A DNA stretch of 64,000 bases from Sphaerotilus sulfidivorans (GCF_013426975.1 NZ_JACCPY010000001.1:1-64000); one strand, 5' to 3'. Positions 16,949 through 28,190 are shown, counted from the first letter of the stretch. The notes: generated by a model not told the origin, from the sequence alone. A program made the numbers and translations.

Positions 16949-18445
16949 TCAGCCCTGGCGGCGCAGCATCTTCACCAGGCGAGGCAGCACCAGCACCGAG
17001 ACGATCACCGCCAGCAGCGTGGCCGACATCGGCCGCTCGACCAGCACGCTCCAGCGGCCCTCGCCGATCGACAGCGCGTTGCGCAGCTGGGCTTCGGCCA
17101 GCGGGCCCAGGATCATGCCGACCACCACCGGTGCGGTCGGGAAGCCGAAGCGGCGCATCACCACGCCCAGCAGGCCGATCGCGAACATCAGGAACAGGTC
17201 GAACGCGCTCTGGCGCATGCCGTAGACCCCGACGGTGGCGAAGATCAGGATGCCCGCATAGAGCGGCGGCTTCGGAATGCGCAGCAGGCGCACCCACAGC
17301 CCGACCATCGGCAGGTTCAGGATCAGCAGCATCACGTTGCCGATGTACAGCGACGCGATCAGCGCCCAGACCAGCGCGGCATTGGTGTCGAAGAGCTGCG
17401 GACCCGGATTGATGCCGTAGTTCTGGAACGCGCCCAGCAGGATCGCGGTGGTGTTGGAGGTGGGGATGCCCAGCGTCAGCAGCGGGATCAGCGTCGCGGT
17501 GATCGCGGCGTTGTTCGCGGCCTCGGGGCCGGCCACGCCTTCGACCGCGCCGGTGGTGCCGAACTCTTCCTTGTGCTTGGAGAGCTTCTTCTCGGTCGCG
17601 TAGCTCAGGAAGGTCGGGATCTCGCTGCCGCCGGCCGGAATCGTGCCGAACGGGAAGCCGATGAAGGTCGCGCGCAGCCAGGCCGGCCAGGAGCGGCGCC
17701 ACTCGTCGCGGGTCATGTGGACGCGGCTCATGCGGTTGTAGCTCTCGACCTCGCGGCCCTGGTAGAGCACCGCGTAGAGCACCTCGGCCACCGCGAACAG
17801 GCCGACCGCGACCAGCACCACCTCCAGGCCGTCCATCAGCTCGGGCACGCCGCCGGTGTAGCGCGCCTGGGCCGAGATCTGGTCGATGCCCACCAGGCCC
17901 ATCGCCAGGCCCACGCCCAGCGCGGTCAGCCCGCGCAGCGTGCTCTGGCCGAGCACCGCGCTCACGGTGCAGAAGGCCAGCAGCATCAGCATGAAGTATT
18001 CGGGCGGGCCGAGCTTGACCGCATGCTCGGCCACCAGCGGCGCGAACATCGTCACCAGCACGGTGGCGATGGTGCCGGCGACGAAGGAGCCGATCGCCGC
18101 GGTGGCCAGCGCGGCGCCCGCGCGGCCGCTCTTGGCCATCTTGTTGCCTTCGAGCGCGGTCACCATCGAGCCGGCCTCGCCGGGCGTGTTGAGCAGGATC
18201 GAGGTGGTCGAGCCGCCGTACATCGCGCCGTAGTAGATGCCGGCGAAGAAGATCATCGAGGCGGTCGGATCCACCTTCAGCGTGATCGGCAGCAGCATCG
18301 CCACCGCGGTGGCCGGGCCGATGCCGGGCAGCACGCCCACCGCCGTGCCCAGCGTGCAACCCACCAGGGCCCACAGCAGGTTGACCGGCGTGCCGGCCGT
18401 CATGAAACCGTTCAGCAGCTGCTGCCAGAGATCGAGGTTGCCCAT
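16949..18445 (-). CDS. tctA: Tripartite tricarboxylate transporter, large permease subunit TctA
   Basis: 498 residues, the usual TctA length, with about 11-12 hydrophobic segments. The conserved inner loop [18 protein letters not shown] lies at about 39-55. The second conserved element ([20 protein letters not shown]) is near residue 310. TctA forms the secondary-transport channel with TctB and is fed by the periplasmic TctC binding protein for citrate or related carboxylates. It starts 1 nt after the tctB stop, so the subunits are translationally coupled. Confidence 0.96.
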   Translation of the reverse strand: MGNLDLWQQLLNGFMTAGTPVNLLWALVGCTLGTAVGVLPGIGPATAVAMLLPITLKVDPTASMIFFAGIYYGAMYGGSTTSILLNTPGEAGSMVTALEGNKMAKSGRAGAALATAAIGSFVAGTIATVLVTMFAPLVAEHAVKLGPPEYFMLMLLAFCTVSAVLGQSTLRGLTALGVGLAMGLVGIDQISAQARYTGGVPELMDGLEVVLVAVGLFAVAEVLYAVLYQGREVESYNRMSRVHMTRDEWRRSWPAWLRATFIGFPFGTIPAGGSEIPTFLSYATEKKLSKHKEEFGTTGAVEGVAGPEAANNAAITATLIPLLTLGIPTSNTTAILLGAFQNYGINPGPQLFDTNAALVWALIASLYIGNVMLLILNLPMVGLWVRLLRIPKPPLYAGILIFATVGVYGMRQSAFDLFLMFAIGLLGVVMRRFGFPTAPVVVGMILGPLAEAQLRNALSIGEGRWSVLVERPMSATLLAVIVSVLVLPRLVKMLRRQG

Positions 18446-18446
18446 G

Positions 18447-19004
18447 TCAGATCCATCCCGTCTGGGTCAGGCCGGGAAGGCTGATCGCCAGGCCCTTGGT
18501 GAACATCCAGAAGACCGGCGAGGCGATCGCCAGCCCGACCAGCGCGTCGGTGATCCAGGCACGTGCGCCGCCGACGGCGCTGCCCTGCGCGCGCCGGAAG
18601 CCCTGCACCGCCAGCAAGTAGCACAGCGCGCAGCTCAGGATGAAGCCGATCGTGGTGATCAGCGAGGCATTGAGCAGGATGCCGGCGGCGACCCAGACGA
18701 AGCTGCGCCAGTCGCCCTGCTCGGCGCCGTCGACCTCGTCGAGATCGCGGAATCCTCCGGTCAGCGCCTCGCGCAGCATGAACACGCCGCACAGCCCCAG
18801 CAGCACGCTCACCACCCACGGCAGGAAGTTCGGTCCGACGCCGGCATAGCCGGCATCGGCGGGAATCGACGCCGCCCCCCAGGCCAGCCATGCGGCCACG
18901 GCGAGCGTGCCCAGGCCGACGAGCACCTGCGGCAGCGGAGAGATGGCGGCGGGCATCTGCCCGGCCGCGGGCGCAGACACCGGCACGGAGGACGTCGCAC
19001 TCAT
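18447..19004 (-). CDS. tctB: Tripartite tricarboxylate transporter, small subunit TctB
   Basis: 185 residues with four hydrophobic segments (about 30-50, 62-80, 112-145, 160-178), matching the small membrane subunit of the tripartite tricarboxylate family. The ATG overlaps the tctC stop by one nucleotide (TGATG). The N-terminal 25 residues are Ala/Pro/Ser-rich. It works as a complex with TctA. Confidence 0.9.
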   Translation of the reverse strand: MSATSSVPVSAPAAGQMPAAISPLPQVLVGLGTLAVAAWLAWGAASIPADAGYAGVGPNFLPWVVSVLLGLCGVFMLREALTGGFRDLDEVDGAEQGDWRSFVWVAAGILLNASLITTIGFILSCALCYLLAVQGFRRAQGSAVGGARAWITDALVGLAIASPVFWMFTKGLAISLPGLTQTGWI

Positions 19005-19966
19005 CAGACCATTCCCGCCTTGACCATCGTGGCCCGCAGCGAGGCGAACTCGCGCTCGACGAACTCGTCGAAGGCCGGGCCGGCCAGCCAGGCGTCGGTC
19101 CAGCCGTTGCGCGCCATCGCCTCGGCCCAGGCCTTGGACTTGACCGCCTTCTGCACCATCGCGGTCAGCGCCTTGCGCTGATCGGGCGTGATGCCGGGCG
19201 CGGCATAGACACCCCGCCAGTTGCCGATCTCGACATCGAAGCCCTGCTCCTTCATCGTCGGGACGCTGGGCGCGTTCTTCAGGCGGGCGGCCGAGGTCAC
19301 GCCGATCGGACGCATCTTGCCGGACTCGATGTACTGCTGGAACTCGCTGTAGCCGCTGCCGCCGACCGACACGTTGCCGCCCAGGATGGCCGCGGTGGCC
19401 TCGCCGCCGCCGCGGAAGGGCACATAGTTGATCTTCGCGGCGTCCAGGCCGGTGGCGCGCGCCAGCATCGCCGCGGCGATGTGCTCGGTCGATCCGCGCG
19501 AGCCGCCGCCCCACTTGACGCTGCCCATGTCCTTCTTCATCGCCTCGACCACATCCTTCATCGACTTGAAGGGCGAGTCCGCCGGCACGACGAAGACGTT
19601 GTATTCGCTGGTCAGGCGCGCCACCGGAGTCGCCGCGGTCAGCGACACCGGCGGCTTGCCGGTGATGATGCCGCCGATCATCACCGCGCCCATCACCATC
19701 AGCGCGTTCGGATCGCCCTTGCTGGCGTTGACGAACTGCGCCAGACCGATCGCGCCCGCCGCACCGCCCTTGTTGTCGAACTGCACCGAGGCGGCCGCAC
19801 CGGCATCCTGCAGCGCCTTGCCCAGCGCCCGGCCGGTGGTGTCCCAGCCGCCGCCCGGATTGGCGGGAATCATCATCTTCAGGTTGGCATTGGCCAGCGC
19901 GGGCAGCGGCAGCGCACCGGCAGCGGCCAGCGCGGCCAGCGACTTCAGGAAGGTGTCTCGACGCAT
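19004..19966 (-). CDS. tctC: Tripartite tricarboxylate transporter, periplasmic binding protein TctC (Bug family)
   Basis: 320 residues with a signal peptide (MRRDTFLKSLAALAAAGALP, cleavage near ALANA about residue 26). The mature part has Bug-family features: MMIPANPGGGWDTTGRALGKA, FDNKGGAAGAIGLAQF, KWGGGSRGSTEHIAAAM and FRGGGEATAAILGG. It binds carboxylates in the periplasm and delivers them to TctAB. It is the first gene of tctCBA and is divergent from a response-regulator gene. Substrate identity cannot be read from sequence. Confidence 0.95.
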   Translation of the reverse strand: MRRDTFLKSLAALAAAGALPLPALANANLKMMIPANPGGGWDTTGRALGKALQDAGAAASVQFDNKGGAAGAIGLAQFVNASKGDPNALMVMGAVMIGGIITGKPPVSLTAATPVARLTSEYNVFVVPADSPFKSMKDVVEAMKKDMGSVKWGGGSRGSTEHIAAAMLARATGLDAAKINYVPFRGGGEATAAILGGNVSVGGSGYSEFQQYIESGKMRPIGVTSAARLKNAPSVPTMKEQGFDVEIGNWRGVYAAPGITPDQRKALTAMVQKAVKSKAWAEAMARNGWTDAWLAGPAFDEFVEREFASLRATMVKAGMV

Positions 19967-20019
19967 GGGACCAGTCTCCAGGAGGGTTTTCGATGGGAGG
20001 AGGGACAGCGCCGATGCTC

Positions 20020-20046
20020 CTGTCGGTGGCTGTCAAACGGCTGTCC
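20020..20046. promoter_or_regulatory. Three phased CTGTC/GACAG direct repeats between tctC and the response-regulator gene
   Basis: CTGTC occurs at 20021-20025, 20031-20035 and 20042-20046, spaced 10 and 11 bp, with the last two extended to GGCTGTC. OmpR/PhoB-type regulators bind direct repeats at one helical turn, so this is a candidate operator for the divergent regulator. On the minus strand the repeat includes a TTGACA that could be the tctC -35 box. Confidence 0.5.
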
Positions 20047-20103
20047 GTGACCCTAGGGGAAACGCCAAGCACCACGGCGGCTGCGCGCCCGTGCCGATGG
20101 CGC

Positions 20104-20117
20104 TAGGCTTCGCGCCC
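20104..20117 (+). promoter_or_regulatory. -10-like TAGGCT box, 8 nt before the response-regulator start
   Basis: TAGGCT at 20104-20109 is followed by 8 nt and then ATG, the same geometry as at 15607 and 59748, suggesting a leaderless transcript. The box keeps the TA...T core only. Confidence 0.35.
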
Positions 20118-20807
20118 ATGAAACTGCTGCTGGTGGAAGACAACCCGACGATCCAGACGACCCTGCGCCGCGCCTTCGAGCGCCGCGGCATGCAGGTGAT
20201 CGGCTGCGAGGATGGCGCGCGCGCGCTCGACCGCTGGGAGGCCTCGATGCCCGATGTGGTGCTGCTCGACCTGAGCCTGCCGGGGCTGGACGGGCTGGAG
20301 GTGCTCTCTCGCGCCCGTGCCGCCGGGCTGCGCACGCCGGTAATGATCCTGACCGCGCGCGGCACGGTCGGCGACCGCATCCTGGGCCTGAACACCGGCG
20401 CCGACGACTATCTGGCCAAGCCCTTCGACCTGGACGAGCTGGAGGCGCGCATCCGCGCGCTGGCACGCCGGGCGGCGCCGACCCTGCCCGGCGCCAGCGC
20501 GCAGGCGCCCACCTTCTGCGGTCTGCGCATCGACGCCGAGAGCGGCGCGGTCTGCCATGACGACCGGCCGATGGACCTGACCGCGCGCGAGCTGGCACTG
20601 CTGCGCGCGCTGCTGGCGCGGCCCGGCCAGGCGGTGGCCAAGGAGCGGCTGTTCGAGCTGGTCTTTCCCGGCGAGCGCGAGGTGCAGACCGAGGCGATCG
20701 AGGTGGTGGTCTACCGGCTGCGCAAGAAGCTGGCGCAGACCGGCGTGCAGCTGGTGACGCTGCGCGGCCTGGGCTATCTGCTCAAGGCCGCGCCGGCACC
20801 GGCATGA
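20118..20807 (+). CDS. tctD: OmpR-family response regulator, TctD-like
   Basis: 229 residues. The receiver domain (1-115) has acidic residues in LLLVEDNP, phospho-acceptor Asp-51 in VVLLDLSLPGLDG, Thr in ILTARG and Lys in YLAKPFDLDELEARI. The C-terminal winged helix (about 130-225) has LTARELALLRALLARPG, EVVVYRLRKKL and LRGLGYLL. It is divergent from tctCBA and overlaps the kinase gene by 4 nt (ATGA). This is the classic tctDE arrangement, so it probably activates the transporter operon when carboxylate is present (inference from context). Confidence 0.92.
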   Translation: MKLLLVEDNPTIQTTLRRAFERRGMQVIGCEDGARALDRWEASMPDVVLLDLSLPGLDGLEVLSRARAAGLRTPVMILTARGTVGDRILGLNTGADDYLAKPFDLDELEARIRALARRAAPTLPGASAQAPTFCGLRIDAESGAVCHDDRPMDLTARELALLRALLARPGQAVAKERLFELVFPGEREVQTEAIEVVVYRLRKKLAQTGVQLVTLRGLGYLLKAAPAPA

Positions 20808-22315
20808 GCGCGGCCACCCCGGGACCGCTGGCGCGGCTGCGCCAGCGCCTGGCCCACCGCATCGCGCACCTGTCGCTGCGCGCCGAGCTGCTGGCGGGCA
20901 TCCTGCTGCCGGTCACGGTGCTGGTGGTGATCCACACCGTCAGCCTCTACCACGAGGCGAGCGAGGCCGCCGGCATCGCCTACGACCGCACGCTGCTGGC
21001 CTCGGCCAAGGCCATCGGCGAGCGGCTGGAGGTGCGCGCCGGCAGCGGCGGAGCGCAGGTCGCGGCCGACGTGCCCTACTCGGCGCTGGAGGCCTTCGAG
21101 GCGGACAACCGCAGCCGCATGTTCTTCCGCGTCAGCGGCTTTTCCGGCGAGATGGTCAGCGGCTTCGAGGACCTGCCGCGCTGGGACGGCCGCATCCCGC
21201 AGCGCAGCGTCTATGCCGCGCTGGTCGACTTCCAGGATGCCGAGTACCGTGGCATGCCGGTGCGCATGGCGGTGCTGCTGCAGCCGGTGGCGGGCCAGGC
21301 CGGCCAGGGCATGGCCACCATCCAGGTGGCCGAGACGCTGGAGCTGCGCCACACGCTGGCGCGGCAGATCCTGATCGGCACGCTGTGGCGCCAGGCGGCG
21401 CTGGTGGCGGTGATCGCGCTGGTGGTGGTCTGGGTGGTGCAGCACGCCACCCGGCCGGTGCGCCGGCTCAGCGAGGAGATCGCCCGCCGCGCCGAGGACG
21501 ACCTGACCCCGCTGGCGACCGAGGAGGCACCGCGCGAGCTGCGCCCGCTGGTGGAGGCCACCAACGCGATGATGGACCGCAGCGCGCGGCTGCTCGAGCA
21601 CCAGAAGCGCTTCGTGCGCGATGCCGCGCACCAGCTGCGCACGCCGCTGGCGGTGCTGAAGGTGCAGGTGCAGTCGGCCCGGCGCGGCGACACCGACAGC
21701 GCCACCGCGCTGGCCGAGATCGAGCACACCGTCGACCGCGCCACCGGCCTGGCCAACCAGATGCTCGCGCTGGCCAAGGTCGAGCAGCTGCGCCAGCAGG
21801 GCCAGCCGCCGCTGGCCGACTGGGAGGCGCTGGTGCGCGATGTCGCGCTGGATCTGGCCGCGCTGGCCGCCGAGCGCGATCTGGACTTCTCGGTCGAGAC
21901 GGTGCCGGCCACGGTGCGCGGCCATGAGTGGGCGCTGCGCGAGCTGGCCCGCAACCTGCTGCACAACGCGATCAAGTGCTCGGCGCCGGGCGGCATGCTG
22001 GCGGTGACGATGCACCGCGACGGCCACCACGCCACGCTGACGATCGCCGACAGCGGCCCCGGCATCGCCGAGCCGCTGCGCGAGCGCCTGTTCAGGCCCT
22101 TCGCCGCCGGCCCCGAGCGCGGCGACCTGAGCGGCGGCTCCGGCCTGGGCCTGGCGATCTGCCGCGACATCGTCGACTCGCTCGGCGGCACGCTGGTGCT
22201 GGACAACCGCATCCGCCGCTCCCGCATCACCGGGCTGGATGCCACGGTGCGCCTGCCGCTGGCAGGGCCTGCCAACCCGGCCGGGCCCGGCGCGGTGCAT
22301 CATTCAACCTCCTGA
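20804..22315 (+). CDS. tctE: Membrane sensor histidine kinase, TctE-like
   Basis: 503 residues. TM1 lies at about 28-48 (LLAGILLPVTVLVVIHTVSL), a periplasmic sensor loop at about 50-185, and TM2 at about 193-215. A HAMP-like linker follows (TRPVRRLSEEIARR), then the dimerisation helix with phospho-acceptor His-276 (DAAHQLRTPLAVL). The catalytic domain has N-box NLLHNAIKCS, G1 DSGPGIAE and G2 GGSGLGLAICRDIV. All motifs are intact. It is translationally coupled to the response regulator by a 4-nt overlap. The TctE family senses tricarboxylates. Confidence 0.92.
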   Translation: MSAATPGPLARLRQRLAHRIAHLSLRAELLAGILLPVTVLVVIHTVSLYHEASEAAGIAYDRTLLASAKAIGERLEVRAGSGGAQVAADVPYSALEAFEADNRSRMFFRVSGFSGEMVSGFEDLPRWDGRIPQRSVYAALVDFQDAEYRGMPVRMAVLLQPVAGQAGQGMATIQVAETLELRHTLARQILIGTLWRQAALVAVIALVVVWVVQHATRPVRRLSEEIARRAEDDLTPLATEEAPRELRPLVEATNAMMDRSARLLEHQKRFVRDAAHQLRTPLAVLKVQVQSARRGDTDSATALAEIEHTVDRATGLANQMLALAKVEQLRQQGQPPLADWEALVRDVALDLAALAAERDLDFSVETVPATVRGHEWALRELARNLLHNAIKCSAPGGMLAVTMHRDGHHATLTIADSGPGIAEPLRERLFRPFAAGPERGDLSGGSGLGLAICRDIVDSLGGTLVLDNRIRRSRITGLDATVRLPLAGPANPAGPGAVHHSTS

Positions 22316-22346
22316 GTTCGATTTCCCGAGCCGTCTGCCCGACACG

Positions 22347-22805
22347 ATGAGCCGATCCGCCCGATCTTCCTCCCCCGCACCTGCTGCCGGCAGCCCGGCC
22401 GGCCAGCGCCTCGACAAGTGGCTCTGGGCCGCCCGCTTCTTCAAGACCCGCTCGCTGGCGGCCGACGAGATCGAGCGCGGCCGGGTGCGCGTCAACGGCC
22501 AGGATGCCAAGCCCTCGCGCGAGGTGCGCGCCGGCGACCGCGTCTCGGTGCGCCAGGGCGACTGCCCGACGCCCCGCGAGGTCGAGGTGCTCGGCCTGTC
22601 GGCGGTGCGCGGCCCGGCGCCGCAGGCGCAGCGGCTCTACCGCGAGACGCCCGAGAGCGTGCTGGCCCAGGCCGAGTGGCGCGAACGGCGCCACTACGCC
22701 GCCGACCCGGCGCTGAGCATCCAGCAGGGTCGGCCGACCAAGGCCGACCGGCGTCAGCTCGCCGACTGGCAGCGCTGGAGCGTGTCGGTCGACGACCTCG
22801 CCTGA
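22347..22805 (+). CDS. hslR: Heat-shock protein 15 family, S4 RNA-binding protein
   Basis: 152 residues. After a short Ser/Ala/Pro-rich start there is an S4 domain at about 19-80 (QRLDKWLWAARFFKTRSLAADEIERGRVRVNG, quoted in part as RLDKWLWAARFFKTRSLA). The C-terminal basic tail (GRPTKADRRQLADWQRW) is typical of Hsp15, which binds free 50S subunits carrying nascent chains. It begins 31 nt after the kinase gene. Its 3' end overlaps the convergent DUF5666 gene by 52 bp. Confidence 0.9.
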   Translation: MSRSARSSSPAPAAGSPAGQRLDKWLWAARFFKTRSLAADEIERGRVRVNGQDAKPSREVRAGDRVSVRQGDCPTPREVEVLGLSAVRGPAPQAQRLYRETPESVLAQAEWRERRHYAADPALSIQQGRPTKADRRQLADWQRWSVSVDDLA

Positions 22806-24463
22806 GCCTCCGGGCGCATGCCGGCCAGGCGGGCGGCGGTGTCCCCGGAGGTATCGTCCGGCGCCGGCTGTCCGGGCGAGCGCTCATGACGATCGTCCGT
22901 CGAAGGGTGCAGGCGCACCCGCCGGGCCTGCAGCAGGCCCTCGGCCGACAGCGTGCCCTCGATCTCGACCAGCCGGCCCTCGGCCGCCAGCGTCGCCAGC
23001 AGGTCGGCCGAGCCCCGCACCGGATCGCGCCAGTGGGTGGACTCGCTCCAGCTCACCACGATCTCGCGCACGCTGCCGTCCCCGGTCGTCTGCTGCAGCG
23101 TCAGCCGGCGCGCCTGCACATCGAAGGACAGGATGCGGCCCTGGCGGGTGATCTGCGCGGTGCCGTCTCGCGGCTCCTTCAGGCAGCGCACCCGATCAGC
23201 CACGATGCCGCGCGATCCAACGCTGCCGGTCACCTCGACATGCAGGCCGTCGACCAGCGTCGCGGTGGCCGCGGCGGCGATGCAGTCCCCCAGGTCCAGC
23301 ACGGTGGCCGAGGTCAGCGTGACCCGGGTGTCGCGCACCCGGAAGCTGGCCGGACTGTCGGCGGTGGCGGCCGACCAGTCCGACAGCGTGCCCACCAGCA
23401 GCGCCGAGCCGGTGGTGGCGACCGCCTCGATCGAGACCGCCTGCCAGCGCAGCGCGTCGCTGCTGCGCAGCGCCACTACCCGGGCATGCAGCCCGTCGGC
23501 CGGCAGCAGCGTGGCCGGCTTCAGCACGGTGGCGGCGTCGACCTCCATCGTGATGCCGTCGATCGTCAGGCTGCGCCCGCTCCAGCCGGCGATCAGGCCG
23601 GCGCGCTCGATGCGCGATCCGGCCGCCACCAGCGTCGAAGCCGCATCGACCTGCACGCGCGAAGCCCGCAGCACCAGCGTCGCGGCATCGAAGTCGGCGG
23701 GGGGCGCATGCAGCGTCAGCATCTGGCCGGCCTGCGCCTGCTCGCCGGCCGGCAGCCAGACGGTGAGCGCGCCGATGCGGACCTGCTGGCGCGAGGTGCC
23801 GGCACGGTCGGCCAGGACTTCGCTCACCGGCGCGACCAGGCGCAGCGTGTCCGGCGAGGCCGGGGTGTCGATGCGGGTGGCCAGCAGCCGACGCGCGCCG
23901 CCCGGCGCGCCGGTCACGATCGCATGCAGCTCGACCGCCTCGCCCAGGGCGATGTCGGCCGCGCTGCGCCAGCGCTCGCCCAACACGGTGATCGGGCCGC
24001 GGGTCGGATCGGCATTGATCACCACCGTCTGGCCAAGCACGCCCAGCGTGTCGGCTGTGCGCTCGCTCACCCGGCCGACCAGCGAGGGTCGCACCTCGAT
24101 GCGGCCCAGCACCTCGGTGCCGGCGGCGTCGGTCGAATACTCCAGCACCACCCGCTGGCCGAGCCGGATCTCGGCGCTGTCGCGCCCGCCGTCGGCGCGC
24201 TCGCGCTCGACCCGCGCGGCGCTGTCATCCCTGCGCACCCCGTCGACGACGACGCTGCCGAAGCCCGACACCGTGCCCACGCTCTGCGACAGCGGCACCG
24301 GGCTGCCGGTGCCGTTGCTGCCGACGCCGCTGCCGCCGCAGCCGCCCAGCAGGCCACCGCCCAGTCCGATCAGACCCAGACCGGCCGCCCGGCCGAACAG
24401 CCGCCGGCGTTCGGGCTGGAATTCAGCGGCGCGGTCGCGCTCGACCCGCGTCGTTGTCGTCAT
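22754..24463 (-). CDS. Tat-exported lipoprotein with DUF5666-type repeats
   Basis: 569 residues. The start at ATG 24463 is chosen because GGAGG lies 6 nt upstream; ATG 24469 directly abuts it. The N-terminus has a twin-arginine-like motif (ERRRLFGRAAG, residues 18-28), a hydrophobic stretch and a lipobox ending LLGGC (Cys-42), so Tat export and lipid anchoring are expected. The rest is a series of OB-like DUF5666 units (TVSGFGSVVVDGVRRDDS, VGRVSERTADTLGVLG, AGLIAGWSGRSLTIDG, RQGRILSFDVQARRLTLQ). Function is unknown. It overlaps the upstream DUF6502 gene by 41 bp, so the two are probably co-translated. Confidence 0.8.
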   Translation of the reverse strand: MTTTTRVERDRAAEFQPERRRLFGRAAGLGLIGLGGGLLGGCGGSGVGSNGTGSPVPLSQSVGTVSGFGSVVVDGVRRDDSAARVERERADGGRDSAEIRLGQRVVLEYSTDAAGTEVLGRIEVRPSLVGRVSERTADTLGVLGQTVVINADPTRGPITVLGERWRSAADIALGEAVELHAIVTGAPGGARRLLATRIDTPASPDTLRLVAPVSEVLADRAGTSRQQVRIGALTVWLPAGEQAQAGQMLTLHAPPADFDAATLVLRASRVQVDAASTLVAAGSRIERAGLIAGWSGRSLTIDGITMEVDAATVLKPATLLPADGLHARVVALRSSDALRWQAVSIEAVATTGSALLVGTLSDWSAATADSPASFRVRDTRVTLTSATVLDLGDCIAAAATATLVDGLHVEVTGSVGSRGIVADRVRCLKEPRDGTAQITRQGRILSFDVQARRLTLQQTTGDGSVREIVVSWSESTHWRDPVRGSADLLATLAAEGRLVEIEGTLSAEGLLQARRVRLHPSTDDRHERSPGQPAPDDTSGDTAARLAGMRPEAQARSSTDTLQRCQSAS

Positions 24464-25316
24464 CGGCATCCTCCATGTCGGTGAAGTAGTAGACCCCGAA
24501 GCGCATGCGCGCAACCGGCGCGGCTTCTGCGGACGCTGCGGCGTCGCGGTCACGGTCGAGCCGCTGCTCGGCCTCGTGCACCATGCGCTCGAGCGCCTCG
24601 GCCCAGATCGCGCGGGCCAGCACGCCCAGCTCGGCGCCAGCCTGCGGCGACAGGCCCTCGGCGAAGACGCTCTGCTCGAGCAGGCGCTGTCCCGGCCGAT
24701 CGCAGCCCAGGTTGTGCACCGCCGCGGCCAGATGGTCGGCGACATTGACCGCCATCGCCTGCGCGGCCGCCGGGTCGCGGCCCGGCAGCACGAAGCGATC
24801 GCTCAGGCGCAGCACCTCCTCGCCCTCGGCCCGCACCAGGCCCAGGCGCTGCAGCTCCTCGAGCAGGGTGCGCGGATGCACGTCGCTGCAGACCTCGCGC
24901 GCGAGCGACTCGAAGCTGGGCGCCCGCCCCTGGCGCGGCAGGCGGGTCCGGGCCCGGCCCTCGGCATCGCGGCAGGACAGATCGGTGATCCAGCGGGTGA
25001 ACAGCATCGCCGCGGGGGTAGGCGCCAGCGCCGGCCGGCCCGGCAGCTCGGTCGGCATCTGGCGCACATCCTTGCGGTGCACGCCCGTCAGCACGCTCAG
25101 CGCCGAATCGGTGACCCGCTGGCCGCGGCGCTCCAGCTCGCGGCGACCCTCGTCGAGATAGACCTGCTTGAGCGTGCGCGTGAGCGCGCCCAGCGGCACG
25201 CCATGCCCGAGCAGCCAGCGCACCATCGGCGCGAGCATGACCGCCGCATCGGCCAGCACGGCGGCGGCCGGGTCGTCGACGGCATCGGAGTCGGGGTCGG
25301 GGGAAGAAAGACTCAT
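24423..25316 (-). CDS. DUF6502 family protein
   Basis: 297 residues from ATG 25316 (ATG 25337 possible; no clear Shine-Dalgarno for either). The N-terminal half has MLAPMVRWLLGHGVPLGAL and TLKQVYLDEGRRELE, then VTDSALSVLTGVHRKDVRQ, which looks like a helix-turn-helix. This pattern matches DUF6502 proteins, whose role is not established. A second winged-helix-like part is LLEELQRLGLVRAEGEEVLRL. There is no signal peptide, so it is cytoplasmic. It could be a regulator of the downstream Tat lipoprotein gene (inference). Confidence 0.75.
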   Translation of the reverse strand: MSLSSPDPDSDAVDDPAAAVLADAAVMLAPMVRWLLGHGVPLGALTRTLKQVYLDEGRRELERRGQRVTDSALSVLTGVHRKDVRQMPTELPGRPALAPTPAAMLFTRWITDLSCRDAEGRARTRLPRQGRAPSFESLAREVCSDVHPRTLLEELQRLGLVRAEGEEVLRLSDRFVLPGRDPAAAQAMAVNVADHLAAAVHNLGCDRPGQRLLEQSVFAEGLSPQAGAELGVLARAIWAEALERMVHEAEQRLDRDRDAAASAEAAPVARMRFGVYYFTDMEDADDDNDAGRARPRR

Positions 25317-25401
25317 GATCAGCGTGACAGTTTGCATGAAACCGCGACGCACCCGTGACCGTGCCGCCCGGTGACGCCCTGTCGTGCCGATGCAGCAGCC
25401 T

Positions 25402-25429
25402 CTTGAAGCCCCTGGAGCCGACCCCATGT
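25402..25429 (+). promoter_or_regulatory. Sigma-32 heat-shock promoter of grpE
   Basis: CTTGAA (25402-25407), a 14-nt spacer and CCCCATGT (25422-25429) match the RpoH consensus almost perfectly. The ATG at 25426 lies inside the -10 element and so cannot be the grpE start. Confidence 0.85.
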
Positions 25430-25467
25430 CGCACCGGGATGCCGCTCCAGCGGCCAAGGAAGAGACC

Positions 25468-26016
25468 ATGTCCGACACCCAGAACACCCCGCCCTTTCCC
25501 GACACCGAACCGGCCTCGATGAACGGCGCAGCCGCCCAGGCCGACACCAGCGAGGCCCTGGCCCGCGTGGCCGAGCTCGAGGCGAAGAATGTCGAGCTGG
25601 CCGACGCCTATCTGCGCGCCAAGGCCGAGATGGAGAACATCCGCCGCCGCGCCGACGAGGAAGTCGCCAAGTCGCGCAAGTTCGCGGTCGAGTCCTTCGC
25701 CGAGAGCCTGCTGCCGGTCTGCGACAGCCTGCATGCGGCCATCGCCGCGCAGAGCGCCGGCCAGGGCACGCCCGAGCAGCTGCTCGAGGGCGTGCAGGCC
25801 ACGCTGCGCCAGCTCTCGCAGGCGCTCGAGCGCAACAAGGTGGTCGAGGTCAATCCGCCGGCCGGCACGAAGTTCGATCCGCACCAGCATCAGGCCATCA
25901 GCATGGTGCCGGCCGATCAGGATCCCAACACCGTGGTGAGCGTGCTGCAGAAGGGCTACCTGATCGCCGAGCGCGTGCTGCGCCCGGCGCTGGTGATGGT
26001 GGCCGCGCCGAAGTGA
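25468..26016 (+). CDS. grpE: GrpE, nucleotide-exchange factor of DnaK
   Basis: 182 residues. An acidic, disordered N-terminus leads into a long coiled coil (about 25-80, [35 protein letters not shown]), then the four-helix region and the C-terminal beta domain ([40 protein letters not shown]). It releases ADP from DnaK. The start is set by AAGGA about 8 nt upstream and by the heat-shock promoter, which overlaps the earlier in-frame ATG. It is followed by dnaK after 139 nt. Confidence 0.96.
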   Translation: MSDTQNTPPFPDTEPASMNGAAAQADTSEALARVAELEAKNVELADAYLRAKAEMENIRRRADEEVAKSRKFAVESFAESLLPVCDSLHAAIAAQSAGQGTPEQLLEGVQATLRQLSQALERNKVVEVNPPAGTKFDPHQHQAISMVPADQDPNTVVSVLQKGYLIAERVLRPALVMVAAPK

Positions 26017-26088
26017 CGCCGCCGCCCGGTCACCCCTGAAAAGACCCTTCCGCACACACAGAAAAGCGCGCGACCGGCAAGCAGGGCT

Positions 26089-26116
26089 CTTGAAACCCGC
26101 CGGTCCATCCGCAGAT
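26089..26116 (+). promoter_or_regulatory. Possible second sigma-32 promoter, upstream of dnaK
   Basis: CTTGAAA (26089-26095) is a perfect -35 element. At 13 nt spacing the -10 is CCGCAGAT (26109-26116), a partial match to CCCCATNT. Confidence 0.45.
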
Positions 26117-26155
26117 CAGCAGCAACCAGACAATTTCCCCGGAGTCAGCAACACC

Positions 26156-28111
<1,956 letters not shown>

Positions 28112-28190
28112 TGGCGCCGGACGCGCGCCGCGGCGGGGCCTGAACCCGGCTGCGCCCGCGTCCGCCGTGCCTGTCGCCGCGCTCGAGTCG

